Shown here piece by piece: positions 16,444 to 25,235 of a stretch of DNA of 64,000 bases. This DNA comes from Bacillota bacterium. Lineage in GTDB: Bacteria > Bacillota > UBA4882 > UBA8346. Location of the stretch: contig JARKQY010000007.1 in NCBI GenBank assembly GCA_029974635.1, positions 124,001 to 188,000 on the forward strand. The letters are read 5' to 3'. The position numbers and the translations under genes were made by a program. The notes beneath the pieces are model-generated. The model was not told the DNA's origin. It worked only from the letters and a program-made list of their open reading frames with translations, and searched no databases. The stretch's first letter is position 1, and each line of letters begins with the position of its first letter.

Positions 16444-17577
16444 TTATATATAAACCCGGGGAACCCGGTCCCCAATCATGCAAGCTATTTCATAATTAAT
16501 GGTTCCCATTTCTGCGGCCACCATATCCGCAGTGATACGTTGGTCATTTTGCGTTCCGATTAAGACAACCTCTTGGCCCAGTTCCACTGGTTCATCCCCA
16601 ACATCAATCATGCATTGATCCATGCAAATGGTTCCCACAATGGGGAATGATTTTCCTCCCACCAAAGCCCGGGCCTTTTGGGTCAATAACCGGGACCATC
16701 CATCCGCATATCCGATTGGAATGGTAATAATCGTAGTTTCTCGCAAAGTATGATACCGTAATCCGTAACTAATTCCTGAATCCGCAGGCACCCGTTTCCG
16801 GAAGACAATTTTGGTTTTTAAAGACAAGGCCGGCTGTAAGGCGACGCTTTCCCGGTTCACCTCCGGGGAAGGATATAACCCATATAGCATAATCCCCGGC
16901 CGCACCATATTAAAATAGGAAGCCGGTAAATCAATGATGCCGGCGCTATTGGCCAAATGAACTTTTGGGGGCAATAAACCGGCTGTTTTTAACCCCCCCG
17001 TCAAATTGGAGAAAACTTTAATTTGCTGTTGGGCGTAGCTTTTATCATGTTCATCAGCGGTAGCCAGGTGTGAATATATTCCGTCGACTTGAATCCCGGA
17101 AAGTTCGGAAACTCTCCTGATAAAATCTCCAGCCTCGCCGCTGGCAACTCCGACTCGCCCCATACCGGTATCGGTTTTGATATGAACTTTAGCCGGCTTC
17201 CCTGTCCGGTCCGCCTCCCGGTCCAGGGCGACCATAGCTTCCAATATACAACCGGTTGCGCTTAAGTCATATTGTAAGAATTCCTTGACTTGATTGGGTT
17301 GTAGCGGCTCAAAAACCAAGATGGGGGCCTGAATTCCGGCTTTTCGAAGGGCGATCCCTTCTTCGGGCAGCGAGACTCCAAGCCAACCGGCGCCGTTTTC
17401 AATGGCGGTTTTAGCCGTTGGAACGGCTCCATGACCGTAACCCTCGGCTTTCACAACCGCCATAATATCCACCGCCGGACCAACCAACCTTCGAATCTCA
17501 GCTAGGTTGTGGCGAATCGCTTTCAACTCGATCTCCGCCCAAACCGGCCGAATCAGCCCGGCTTCGTATCTGCTCAT
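16444..17577 (-). CDS. alr: Alanine racemase
   Basis: Converts L-alanine to D-alanine for peptidoglycan, using pyridoxal phosphate. VVKAEGYGHG contains the PLP lysine K43; the catalytic tyrosine of the other face is Y271 in SGISYGLRYHT. HIKTDTGMGRVG and VRPGIMLYGLYP are also family signatures. The ATG at 17577 gives the usual N-terminus RPVWAEIELKAIRHN and has AAAAGGAG eleven bases upstream; the frame continues upstream into the nnr gene without a start that would make sense. It is the gene after nnr in a minus-strand run acpS-nnr-alr, a common order in Bacillota. The usual VKANAYGHG reads VKAEGYGHG here. Confidence 0.95.
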   Translation of the reverse strand: MSRYEAGLIRPVWAEIELKAIRHNLAEIRRLVGPAVDIMAVVKAEGYGHGAVPTAKTAIENGAGWLGVSLPEEGIALRKAGIQAPILVFEPLQPNQVKEFLQYDLSATGCILEAMVALDREADRTGKPAKVHIKTDTGMGRVGVASGEAGDFIRRVSELSGIQVDGIYSHLATADEHDKSYAQQQIKVFSNLTGGLKTAGLLPPKVHLANSAGIIDLPASYFNMVRPGIMLYGLYPSPEVNRESVALQPALSLKTKIVFRKRVPADSGISYGLRYHTLRETTIITIPIGYADGWSRLLTQKARALVGGKSFPIVGTICMDQCMIDVGDEPVELGQEVVLIGTQNDQRITADMVAAEMGTINYEIACMIGDRVPRVYI

Positions 17578-17593
17578 TTTGAAAAAACTCCTT

Positions 17594-19093
17594 TTATTTC
17601 TGTTTCTGAAGTAATCTTCTTCTCGCCGCCGGGATCTCCTGCAATAAATCGCTGGCGATAATCCCGGGAGAATTGGTGTTGTGAGCCGCCAAATCCCCGG
17701 CCATTCCATGCAGGTAAGTGCCAATGATTCCTGCTTCCATAACCGGCATCCCTTGGGAAATCAGTCCGCCAATCATCCCGGCCAGGAGATCTCCCATACC
17801 GGCGGTTGCCATTCCAGGGTTACCCGTTAAATTAATATATATCCGACCATCCGGACCGGCAATAATAGTGCGTGCCCCTTTTAAAACTACGGTTACCCCC
17901 CACTCCATCGCAAAACGCCGGGCGATTCCCAGCCGGTCTTTTTGAATATCGGCAATGGAAATCCCCGTTAAACGGGACATTTCCCCGGGATGGGGCGTAA
18001 GAATGACAGGTCCGGAAATTGATCGCCATAATGATTTATCCGCCGCAATCAGGTTTAGACCATCAGCATCTATGACCCAGGGAATGTCGGTCTGTTTTTG
18101 CAATTCACTAAAAATTGTCCGGCCATCAACGCCGGTAGTCAATCCCGGTCCAAAAACAATACTGGAATAGCCGGATAATTTGTTAATCAGATCCGGCCAA
18201 AAACCAGACATAACCTCCAGTGGTTTTTCAGGGAAAAATAGATTGGGCCGTAACCCGGCGGTAACCAACCCGCATCCCGCCCGTAATGCGCCCAAGCATG
18301 AAAGGGCCAGAGCGCCGGTCATGCCCGGGGAACCTCCAACCACCAGCACATGGCCGGTACTACCTTTATGATCTGTCTGTTGCCTATGGGGAAGTAAAGC
18401 CCCAACCTCCTCAGGAGTCAAATAATTTATTTCCAATGATGGGTTTTGCAATAATTCTCTTGGAAAACCAATGTTGCTGATGACCAATTCCCCGGTGTAG
18501 CCTGCTCCCGGATAGATTAACAATCCTGGTTTCGGCAACCCGAAGGTAACCGTCCGGCTAGCTTTGACAGCCAACCCTTCAACTTGTCCGGTGTCCACGT
18601 TGATACCCGATGGAGTATCTACGGAAATAACCGGTTTTCCGGATTTATTGATGGCCTGAATTGCCGCAGCGATAACACCACTGGGAGCTCCAGCGGTGCC
18701 TGTGCCTAAAAGCGCATCCACGATTAAGTCCGCTCGCCCCAACTCCTCCGGTTGAAAATCGGTCCAACCCTTATAATATATCCCGAATTTTTGAAGCCGC
18801 TCGATACTTTCCAGGGCTAATCCCCGGTATTGTTCCGTTTCATACATTAAAACCGTGGTAACCGAAGCGGGCGTCTCCTGCAACAACCTGGCCAGAGTTA
18901 TACCGTCGCCGCCATTATTACCTTTGCCGCAAATTATAAAAATCCGCTTTCCGGCCAGATCCCTAAGTAATGAGCCGATCTCCTCCAAAACTGCCAAAGC
19001 GGCCCGTTCCATCAAGATTGCGCCGGAAATCCTGTACTCTTCTTGAGCCAATCCATCAATCCGGCGCATTTGTTCGGCTAAAGCAACCTTCAT
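17594..19093 (-). CDS. nnr: Bifunctional NAD(P)H-hydrate epimerase and ADP-dependent dehydratase
   Basis: Repairs damaged NAD(P)H. Residues 1-215 are the epimerase (NnrE) with IICGKGNNGGDGITLARLL; residues 220-499 are the ribokinase-like dehydratase (NnrD) with HVLVVGGSPGMTGALALS, VIDADGLNL, LTPHPGEMSRL and GNPGMATAGMGDLLAGMIGG. The fusion and length are typical. The ATG at 19093 overlaps the acpS stop by four bases and gives the standard MKVALAEQMRRID opening; an upstream start inside acpS is unlikely. Confidence 0.95.
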   Translation of the reverse strand: MKVALAEQMRRIDGLAQEEYRISGAILMERAALAVLEEIGSLLRDLAGKRIFIICGKGNNGGDGITLARLLQETPASVTTVLMYETEQYRGLALESIERLQKFGIYYKGWTDFQPEELGRADLIVDALLGTGTAGAPSGVIAAAIQAINKSGKPVISVDTPSGINVDTGQVEGLAVKASRTVTFGLPKPGLLIYPGAGYTGELVISNIGFPRELLQNPSLEINYLTPEEVGALLPHRQQTDHKGSTGHVLVVGGSPGMTGALALSCLGALRAGCGLVTAGLRPNLFFPEKPLEVMSGFWPDLINKLSGYSSIVFGPGLTTGVDGRTIFSELQKQTDIPWVIDADGLNLIAADKSLWRSISGPVILTPHPGEMSRLTGISIADIQKDRLGIARRFAMEWGVTVVLKGARTIIAGPDGRIYINLTGNPGMATAGMGDLLAGMIGGLISQGMPVMEAGIIGTYLHGMAGDLAAHNTNSPGIIASDLLQEIPAARRRLLQKQK

Positions 19094-19464
19094 GGCAATC
19101 GATCCTCTGTTTCCAAAATTACTTGCGCTATGGCATATTCCTGGCAATGGGAAATACTAAGATGAACCCGGCTAATATGATTCTCCTTTAAAAATAAAGC
19201 CACTTTTCCGGAAACCTCCAAAGAAGGTGCTCCTTTGGAATCATGACAAACCTCTATTTCCTGCCAGGAGAAACCCGCCAGCCCCGTACCCATCGCCTTT
19301 AACATTGCTTCCTTGGCGGCAAAAAAGCCGGCCAAGCGATGGCTTAGTTTCTTACTCTCGCCAAACTCCCGGGGAGTATATACCCGTTCATTAAAACGGT
19401 CATTTTGGACTGAGCGTTTAATCCGCTCAATCTCTATTAAGTCAACACCACTGCCGAAGATCAA
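19090..19464 (-). CDS. acpS: Holo-[acyl-carrier-protein] synthase
   Basis: Transfers phosphopantetheine from CoA to acyl carrier protein. The family motifs are GSGVDLIEIERI at the N-terminus (Mg-binding Asp) and RLAGFFAAKEAMLKAMGTG in the middle, with LSISHCQEYAIAQV near the end. Two TTG codons compete: 19470 and 19464. GGAG sits eight bases before the second and only two before the first, so I take 19464. It overlaps nnr by four bases and is thus translationally coupled to it. Confidence 0.93.
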   Translation of the reverse strand: MIFGSGVDLIEIERIKRSVQNDRFNERVYTPREFGESKKLSHRLAGFFAAKEAMLKAMGTGLAGFSWQEIEVCHDSKGAPSLEVSGKVALFLKENHISRVHLSISHCQEYAIAQVILETEDRLP

Positions 19465-19488
19465 TGCCAAGACTCCAATCTGACTGTG

Positions 19489-20274
19489 TTACGCTACATT
19501 ATTTACCGGTTTCTGATAAAATAACGGGGCCGGGTTCTCATAACCCCACGACTTATAATTCAATAACGGTTCCGTTCCTCCAACCCATAGATATCCCCCC
19601 GGTTTCAGGGCGTCGAAAAATTTCTGATAAAGTATGTTTTTCGCTTCGCTGGTGAAATAAATCACCACATTACGGCAGATAATCAGATCCCAGTCGGTGT
19701 CAAAATGATTCTCGTGCAAATTATGAAAACGGAAAGTTACCATCTGCCGAATCGATTCTTTCAATCGAAAAAATTCGCCGCGCTTCTCAAAGTAGTTTTT
19801 CCGCAAATCATCGGGAACGCATTTTACCTCATTGTCATTAAAAAGCGGTTGATTTTGGGCCTTGTGCAGAATCTCCCGATCAACATCCGTGGCCAGAATC
19901 CTTACTCGATCCGCCGCATAAAGTTCACTGGCAATAATTGCCACTGAAAATGGTTCCGCGCCGTTGGAGCAACCTGCGCTCCAGATTTTGACCTCGCGGT
20001 TTCGCTTGAGTAAATCCGGCAACACCCGATTCCACAAATCCTCATATCGCTCCGGATTCCGAAAAAACTCAGAAACATTGATAGTTAAACGGTTAATAAA
20101 TTCCTTGAATTTTTGAGGATCACTCTGCAACAACTTAAGAAAATCCTCGTATGTCTCAATATTCCATAGAGTTTTTAAGGAGTTAATACGGCGGTCCATT
20201 TGCTGGCTTTTATAATTGCTTAATTCCAGACCGGTAAGGGCGCCCGCCAGTTTTTTAAAAGTAGGATAATCCAA
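19489..20274 (-). CDS. cheR: CheR-type protein-glutamate methyltransferase
   Basis: A 261-residue SAM-dependent methyltransferase that methylates glutamates of chemoreceptors. The N-terminal four-helix CheR domain is followed by NVSEFFRNPERYEDL, the SAM motif IWSAGCSNGAEPFSVAI, ATDVDREIL, DLIICRNVVIYF and LKPGGYLWVGGTEPL. It starts with TTG, with AAGGAG seven bases upstream; an overlapping ATG is out of frame. No other chemotaxis gene is near; it heads the acpS-nnr-alr run, 24 bases before acpS. An isolated copy may serve a chemosensory-like signalling pathway rather than flagellar motility. Confidence 0.92.
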   Translation of the reverse strand: MDYPTFKKLAGALTGLELSNYKSQQMDRRINSLKTLWNIETYEDFLKLLQSDPQKFKEFINRLTINVSEFFRNPERYEDLWNRVLPDLLKRNREVKIWSAGCSNGAEPFSVAIIASELYAADRVRILATDVDREILHKAQNQPLFNDNEVKCVPDDLRKNYFEKRGEFFRLKESIRQMVTFRFHNLHENHFDTDWDLIICRNVVIYFTSEAKNILYQKFFDALKPGGYLWVGGTEPLLNYKSWGYENPAPLFYQKPVNNVA

Positions 20275-20339
20275 TTCATTTCTCCTTGGTTATTCTTTCG
20301 AAGAAATAAATTCTACTTGCAAGAAATGAATCCTCTTCA

Positions 20340-20879
20340 TTAATTAAAATTACAAATCACCCCGCACCCTAATTTTATTCCTGAAGCTCCGGCCGGTTGA
20401 GTCCGGAAATCATCCGGATTTTGATGAATAACTACGGAACGGCCTATGATATCATTGACCCTGAATCGACTGGTGAAGAAACCCATTAGAGCGCGGCCTT
20501 CGTTGGAAAATAACACCGGAAAATCTCCGGCATGGTTGCCATGGGGTTGGCCGTCAGGATTATAATGATTGCCTGTGCCCTCAAACGGATTTACCGGATT
20601 GCCGACCGCGCAATCTCCAAATTCATGAATATGAAATCCATGCGGACCCACCGGAGGAAAGCCATCTTCGGCGGGACGATAACTTGGGAGACCGGAAGCC
20701 TCTACCGATACCCAAACTCCGCCGGGGACATCCCGAAAAAAAACTGTACCCCTAAGTTGTGGTGCGAAAGGACCGCCTTTTATTTCCGCCACGGCTATCC
20801 TGTCAGTAGGACTTGCCATAAAAGCCCATGGCGATATTACTGCGCTCGCAATCGTAACCGGATTAGCCGGTTTACTCAT
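20340..20879 (-). CDS. Copper/zinc superoxide dismutase family protein
   Basis: The full ligand set of Cu/Zn superoxide dismutase is present: GFHIHEFGDC, NHYNPDGQPHGNHAGDF and VVIHQNPDD, with the two disulphide cysteines (GDC and LGCGVI). Many Bacillus homologues have lost copper ligands; this one has not. The guiding arginine just before the second cysteine is a lysine (SGIKLGCGV). There is no signal peptide or lipobox, which is unusual for a bacterial SodC and would place it in the cytoplasm, unless the N-terminal 25 residues direct it elsewhere; related spore-coat enzymes exist in Bacillus. It is transcribed alone, divergent from a UspA-like gene. Confidence 0.85.
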   Translation of the reverse strand: MSKPANPVTIASAVISPWAFMASPTDRIAVAEIKGGPFAPQLRGTVFFRDVPGGVWVSVEASGLPSYRPAEDGFPPVGPHGFHIHEFGDCAVGNPVNPFEGTGNHYNPDGQPHGNHAGDFPVLFSNEGRALMGFFTSRFRVNDIIGRSVVIHQNPDDFRTQPAGASGIKLGCGVICNFN

Positions 20880-21235
20880 TTACATCATCCCCATCTTCTA
20901 TCAATTTTGCCAACAATATTTATATAATTATCCTCAAAAAGTTTGCTTTTTTAGCAACCTTTTGCGGATAATTTTTAAATTGTAGCTATGCTACAATAGG
21001 TATCCTAAAAATTTGGGGCCACAATCCCCAGTTATTTTATGACCAAAACATTCCCTGTGCACCTTCATTTGAAAAATTCTTTTCCGCTGATTTTGGAGAA
21101 AATTAACACATGAATGGAACTTTTTTTTAATAAATACGTAATAGTATTGGTGTTTTCGTCACAGTCACATTATTGTGATACCGGGAGAATCTTTGCCGAT
21201 AAATTGCCTGAATAAATTTCCACAAGGAGTGTCTT
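20880..21235. promoter_or_regulatory. Divergent control region between the superoxide dismutase and stress-protein genes
   Basis: This 356-base non-coding region holds two palindromes. ATTGTAGC-TAT-GCTACAAT (20979-20997) is a perfect 8-base inverted repeat close to the superoxide dismutase side. TCACA-TTAT-TGTGA (21165-21178) is a perfect 5-base inverted repeat before the UspA-like gene, resembling half-sites of Crp/Fnr-type regulators but with arms reversed. No convincing -35/-10 pair was found. Confidence 0.5.
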
Positions 21236-21610
21236 ATGGATAAAAACAACCGGATTATGATTTGTGTAACCCGGCAACGGAACTGCGAACGCTTGATTCA
21301 AAAAGGCAGATCTCTAGTTAGTGAAATTGGAGGCGAGCTTTATGTGGTGCATGCCCTTAAACCCGGAGAGAATTATTTGGGGAATCCCAACGAGGGTGAG
21401 GCTCTGGAATACCTTTTTCAAGTCTCCAAGGAAGTCGGGGCCGAGATGAACGTATTACGCTCGAAAAATATCGTAAAAACCTTGACTGATTTCGCCAATG
21501 AACAACAGATAACCACCATGATCTTGGGAGCTACCCCGGAATCTAACGCCAATAACCTGGTACAGGATTTGAAACGTTTACTGCCCTCCATCCGATTCAT
21601 TATTGCTTAA
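21236..21610 (+). CDS. UspA-like universal stress protein, resembling the KdpD-type domain
   Basis: A 124-residue alpha/beta protein. RIMICVTRQRNCERLIQKGRSL at the N-terminus closely resembles the USP domain that sits inside the KdpD sensor kinase, with GGELYVVHALKPGE and TTMILGATPES completing the fold. It ends in a hydrophobic IRFIIA as small USPs do. The usual ATP-binding glycine loop G-x2-G-x9-G-S/T is not clear. AAGGAG lies upstream of the ATG. It is followed closely by a four-helix membrane protein gene. Confidence 0.72.
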   Translation: MDKNNRIMICVTRQRNCERLIQKGRSLVSEIGGELYVVHALKPGENYLGNPNEGEALEYLFQVSKEVGAEMNVLRSKNIVKTLTDFANEQQITTMILGATPESNANNLVQDLKRLLPSIRFIIA

Positions 21611-21713
21611 TTTGATGAATGATCCCCCTTTTTTGCTTGAAGGAATTTGCATATTTGTGTCCAATATGATCAGATGTATGGAGATGCGTGGATTTGAAAA
21701 AGGAGGAATTCAA

Positions 21714-22160
21714 TTGTTGGATAAAAATAAATGGCTAAATTTAATCTTGGGGGTCTTCAGTTTTTATACCATATTTTCGGTATTGGAAGTTATAATGGGC
21801 CACTATGGGAACCGGGTTATTTCCGTAGCTCCGGGGAGCACGGAGATATCCGAGAATTGGTATTGGTTAATCTCATTTATCGTGGCCTTGACTCTTTCTT
21901 TGCTTGTTATTATCTTTTTTTGCAGACCAAGGGCCCCGATTTTCGTGGGCTTGGCGGTTTTAATCGGCGGTTGTCTGGCCATGTTTCCCAAACTTTATTC
22001 TACCATTATTCATTTGGATAAGTATTTCCGGCAAGAAGGCACGTCGGCCGCTTTATACTTGCTGCCCCATGTGGTGATAATTGTAGGAGCTTTAATAGCG
22101 CTTTACATAGCCTGGTTAAGTAACCGGATAGGCGCGGCATCAGCAGCTGCTACGGCATAA
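21714..22160 (+). CDS. Hypothetical four-helix membrane protein
   Basis: I do not recognise a family. From the TTG at 21714 (AGGAGG seven bases upstream) the product has 148 residues and four hydrophobic helices: near residues 9-26, 45-63, 70-88 and 110-130, with a short alanine-rich tail (AASAAATA). The frame is open upstream to 21603, but that part has no ribosome site. It follows the UspA-like gene by about 100 bases and ends before a terminator, so the two may form an operon. Confidence 0.65.
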   Translation: MLDKNKWLNLILGVFSFYTIFSVLEVIMGHYGNRVISVAPGSTEISENWYWLISFIVALTLSLLVIIFFCRPRAPIFVGLAVLIGGCLAMFPKLYSTIIHLDKYFRQEGTSAALYLLPHVVIIVGALIALYIAWLSNRIGAASAAATA

Positions 22161-22187
22161 TATCTTTACCCGAAGATAGGCTGTTTA

Positions 22188-22220
22188 AGCCCTGGAATAA
22201 ACTATTCCAGGGCTTTTTGT
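22188..22220 (+). terminator. Intrinsic terminator
   Basis: AGCCCTGGAATA and TATTCCAGGGCT form a 12-base-pair stem with a three-base loop, followed by TTTTTGTTTTT. Confidence 0.9.
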
Positions 22221-22334
22221 TTTTGCATATTTTTAGCTTGTTTCTTTCCGAAAACTTCTTCCAAACAGGAACTTTTGGCGAAATCCGATTCATACAATGT
22301 CCCGGAAAGAATTTTTGTTTAAGGAGTGATGATT

Positions 22335-22796
22335 ATGGATCCGGAAACAGTAAATGAATTGTTGGTCTCCGCTCTGCCTGTTGCAACCGCCGGAGCCGCT
22401 TATGTCCTGACGGTGGCCGGGATTTATCTAAATAACCGTTACCGGAACAACAAGTTGGTACAGGCACTTGTTGTGCTTGATCATATTGTAATTGATGTTG
22501 TAAAGGATCTAAATCAAACAGTCGTGGCGGAATTGAAGAAAGCCCGGGCGGACGGCAAATTAACCCCGGACGAGGCGCTGCAAATCAAAAACAAGGCCAT
22601 TGATTTAATTCTATCCCGGCTGGGCGTGAATCTAATTAAGGAATTGCAGCGTAGCTTGGGTCCGGTGGTATCATTGATAGCCACTAAAATAGAAGCCGCA
22701 GTATACGATTGCAAAAAATCCTTCAAGGGGGCGGAGAATAAAAAACCGGCGTCATCAGTTACCCCTTTGAAAAAAACAAATCATTTAACCCGTTAA
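22335..22796 (+). CDS. Small protein with one N-terminal membrane helix, holin-like
   Basis: From the ATG at 22335 (AAGGAG eight bases upstream; GTG and ATG codons at 22326 and 22329 sit on or beside it) the 153-residue product has a short acidic start, one hydrophobic helix (residues 10-32, ATAGAAYVLTVAGIYL), then charged amphipathic helices with DGKLTPDEALQIKNKAIDLIL, and a lysine-rich tail. The layout resembles LLH-type phage holins, but no other phage gene is nearby, so it may be a domesticated copy or an unrelated membrane-surface protein. Confidence 0.55.
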   Translation: MDPETVNELLVSALPVATAGAAYVLTVAGIYLNNRYRNNKLVQALVVLDHIVIDVVKDLNQTVVAELKKARADGKLTPDEALQIKNKAIDLILSRLGVNLIKELQRSLGPVVSLIATKIEAAVYDCKKSFKGAENKKPASSVTPLKKTNHLTR

Positions 22797-22920
22797 TCTA
22801 TTCACTTGAATCCGGCAATTTTTCCAAGCGTGATTGGAAAAATTCAATTATAGATTAACGTCCCCAGGGACGTTTAATATCCTTCAAGGACGTTACGAAT
22901 CGAGGTTCAACGTATACAAC

Positions 22921-22950
22921 TTGCCCTCCTTATTTTTTTTGTGATATACT
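22921..22950 (+). promoter_or_regulatory. Candidate promoter of nfnAB
   Basis: TTGCCC at 22921-22926 and TATACT at 22945-22950 are 18 bases apart, about 70 bases before nfnA. The region just upstream (22815-22900) has two small hairpins, one with AACGTCCC-AGGGACGTT, of unknown role. Confidence 0.5.
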
Positions 22951-23019
22951 TAAGAAAGGTTTAAAAGTTTCTCTATGGTGATAATCAATTTCACTATATG
23001 AAAAAGGTGGGGAAGTAGT

Positions 23020-23868
23020 TTGGAGATTATAGCCAAAGATACCTTGGCGCAGCGAATTGTCCGGTTGGTGGTTAAAACTCCGGCCATTGCAGCTAAGGCG
23101 CGACCGGGGCATTTTGTCGTAGTCCGTTTAGATGACCGCGCCGAAAGAATTCCATTAACCATTGCCGATTTTAACCGGGAAAAAGGAACCATTACCCTGA
23201 TCATTCAAGAAGTCGGCAAAAGCACCGCCCTGATTAACAAGATGACGGTTGGCGATAGATTTGCCGATATTCTGGGACCATTAGGAACTCCCTATCCCAT
23301 TGAAAAGATCGGTACTGTGGTTGGAGTTGCCGGCGGTTTAGGGGCAGCCCCCCTTTACCCGAAAGTAAAAGCTTTATACGAAGCGGGCAACAAGGTTATT
23401 ACCATTTTGGGCGCACAGCGCCAGGAGTTGTTAATCCTGGCGGATGAGTTGAAGGCAATGAGCCACCAGCTATTAATCTCCACTGATGACGGCAGTTTGG
23501 GCCACAAAGGATTTGTCACCGATTTATTGCGGCAAGTGTTGCATCAAGAGAAGGTGGATGAAGTGATTGCCATTGGGCCGGTGGTCATGATGGAGGCCTG
23601 CTGCAAAATCACTCGTGAATTGAATGTAAAAACCGTTGTCAGTTTGAATGCGGTAATGGTTGACGGTACTGGAATGTGCGGCGGTTGCAGGGTAACCGTG
23701 GGCGGGACCAGCAAGTTCTGCTGCGTGGATGGACCGTCTTTTGATGGTCTGGCGGTTGATTTTACCGAGCTCAGACAACGGCAACGATATTATTCCGCAC
23801 AAGAAAAAGCGGCATATCAAGCTTATCAGGAACACGGAACGGAGGGATGCAGATGTCTCGCCAAATGA
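23020..23868 (+). CDS. nfnA: NfnA: ferredoxin-NADP reductase-type FAD/[2Fe-2S] subunit
   Basis: A 282-residue protein of the ferredoxin-NADP reductase/PyrK-like family: an FAD domain (ARPGHFVVVRLDDRAERIPLTIAD), an NAD-binding domain (GVAGGLGAAPLYPKVKAL) and a C-terminal cysteine loop DGTGMCGGCRV...KFCCVDGP for a [2Fe-2S] cluster. With the next gene it forms NfnAB, which in anaerobes performs flavin-based electron bifurcation, reducing NADP with NADH and reduced ferredoxin. It starts with TTG, after AAGGTGGGG. Without the adjoining gene it could be read as a sulphide dehydrogenase subunit, a close relative; gene order supports NfnA. Confidence 0.88.
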   Translation: MEIIAKDTLAQRIVRLVVKTPAIAAKARPGHFVVVRLDDRAERIPLTIADFNREKGTITLIIQEVGKSTALINKMTVGDRFADILGPLGTPYPIEKIGTVVGVAGGLGAAPLYPKVKALYEAGNKVITILGAQRQELLILADELKAMSHQLLISTDDGSLGHKGFVTDLLRQVLHQEKVDEVIAIGPVVMMEACCKITRELNVKTVVSLNAVMVDGTGMCGGCRVTVGGTSKFCCVDGPSFDGLAVDFTELRQRQRYYSAQEKAAYQAYQEHGTEGCRCLAK

Positions 23869-25235
23869 TGCCCAAGCAAGACCCATTCCACCGGAGCCAA
23901 AATTTTTCCGAAGTAGCCTTGGGCTATACCAAAGAACAGGCTGTCATGGAGGCTGCCCGTTGTTTGAATTGCAAAAAACCTTTTTGTGTGGACGGATGCC
24001 CGGTTGAAGTGAATATTCCGGCATTTATCAGTCGGATTAAAACCGGCGATTTCCGGGGGGCCTTGCTGCAGATTAAGGAAAAAAACAGTCTGCCAGCTAT
24101 TTGTGGCCGGGTCTGTCCGCAAGAAAGCCAGTGCGAAGAACGCTGTGTGCTGGGGAAAAAAGGCGATCCTGTGGCTATCGGCGCTCTGGAGCGATTTGTC
24201 GCCGATCAAGCCACTGCTTCCGGAAACGAATCCTTCCCGGAGATCAGCAGAAACGGTTTCAAAGCCGCCGTTATCGGCGCAGGGCCGGCCGGTTTAACAG
24301 CAGCAGCCGATCTGGCTTTACAAGGTTTTGATGTGACAATATTTGAATCCTTACATTCTCCCGGCGGTGTATTACAATATGGAATTCCCCAATTCCGGCT
24401 GCCAAAGGAGATCGTAGCCCGGGAAGTGGATTATATCCAAAATCTAGGTGTCAAATTAAATACCAGTGTCCTGGTAGGACAAACCATAACAGTTCAAGAA
24501 TTATTCGATTCCGGTTTTGACGCCGTCTTTATCGGGACCGGGGCAGGATTGCCTTATTTCCTGGAGATCCCCGGCGAAAACTACAATGGAGTATATTCCG
24601 CCAATGAGTTTTTAACCCGGGTGAATTTGATGAAGGCCTATCGTTTCCCGGAATATGATACTCCGGTACGTATTGGTTCCCGGGTTGCAGTGGTCGGGGC
24701 TGGTAATGTCGCCATGGATGCCGCCCGCACCTCATTACGTTTGGGGGCTCAGGAAGTTTACATCGTTTACAGGCGTTCCGCCGCCGAAATGCCGGCAAGG
24801 CATGAAGAAATTGAAAATGCCAAGGAAGAAGGAATTATTTTCAAGCTTCTCACCAACCCTACCCGAATCATCGGCAATGATCAAGGAGAGGTGGCCGCCT
24901 TGGAATGTATTGAAATGGAATTGGGCGAGCCGGATGCCAGCGGCCGCCGCCGCCCGGTAACCATCCCGGGATCCGAGTTCCAATTCCCGGTGGACAATGT
25001 CATTGTCGCCATCGGCCAAGGACCCAACCCCGTTTTGTTACGGTCCACTAAAGGTTTGAATTTGAATAAACACGGTTATATTCAAGCCGATCCCGAGACC
25101 CTGGCTACAAATATCCCGGGAGTATACGCCGGAGGGGATATTGTAACCGGGGCCGCAACGGTCATCGCCGCCATGGGCGCCGGTAAGAAAGCCGCCCGGC
25201 AGATGGTCGAATATTGCAAGCGGAAAGTGGTATGA
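23853..25235 (+). CDS. nfnB: NfnB: glutamate synthase small-subunit-like NADPH subunit
   Basis: About 460 residues of the GltD family. The N-terminal domain has two [4Fe-4S] sites, AARCLNCKKPFCVDGCPVEVN and CGRVCPQESQCEERCVLG. Then come the FAD motif VIGAGPAGLTAAADLAL and the NADP motif VVGAGNVAMDAARTSLRLG. The C-terminal VIVAIGQGPNP and GVYAGGDIVTGAATVIAAMGAGK close the FAD site. I place the start at the ATG at 23853 (GGAGGG six bases upstream; another ATG at 23847 abuts it), so the gene overlaps nfnA by 16 bases. No glutamate synthase large subunit is nearby, which favours NfnB over GltD. Confidence 0.88.
   Translation: MSRQMMPKQDPFHRSQNFSEVALGYTKEQAVMEAARCLNCKKPFCVDGCPVEVNIPAFISRIKTGDFRGALLQIKEKNSLPAICGRVCPQESQCEERCVLGKKGDPVAIGALERFVADQATASGNESFPEISRNGFKAAVIGAGPAGLTAAADLALQGFDVTIFESLHSPGGVLQYGIPQFRLPKEIVAREVDYIQNLGVKLNTSVLVGQTITVQELFDSGFDAVFIGTGAGLPYFLEIPGENYNGVYSANEFLTRVNLMKAYRFPEYDTPVRIGSRVAVVGAGNVAMDAARTSLRLGAQEVYIVYRRSAAEMPARHEEIENAKEEGIIFKLLTNPTRIIGNDQGEVAALECIEMELGEPDASGRRRPVTIPGSEFQFPVDNVIVAIGQGPNPVLLRSTKGLNLNKHGYIQADPETLATNIPGVYAGGDIVTGAATVIAAMGAGKKAARQMVEYCKRKVV

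Noticed and set aside
22815..22900. Terminator or small RNA before nfnA
   Set aside because: Two short hairpins are present but without a T run or other support, so no feature was called.
23853..25235. Glutamate synthase small subunit
   Set aside because: No large subunit is present and the gene overlaps an NfnA-type gene.
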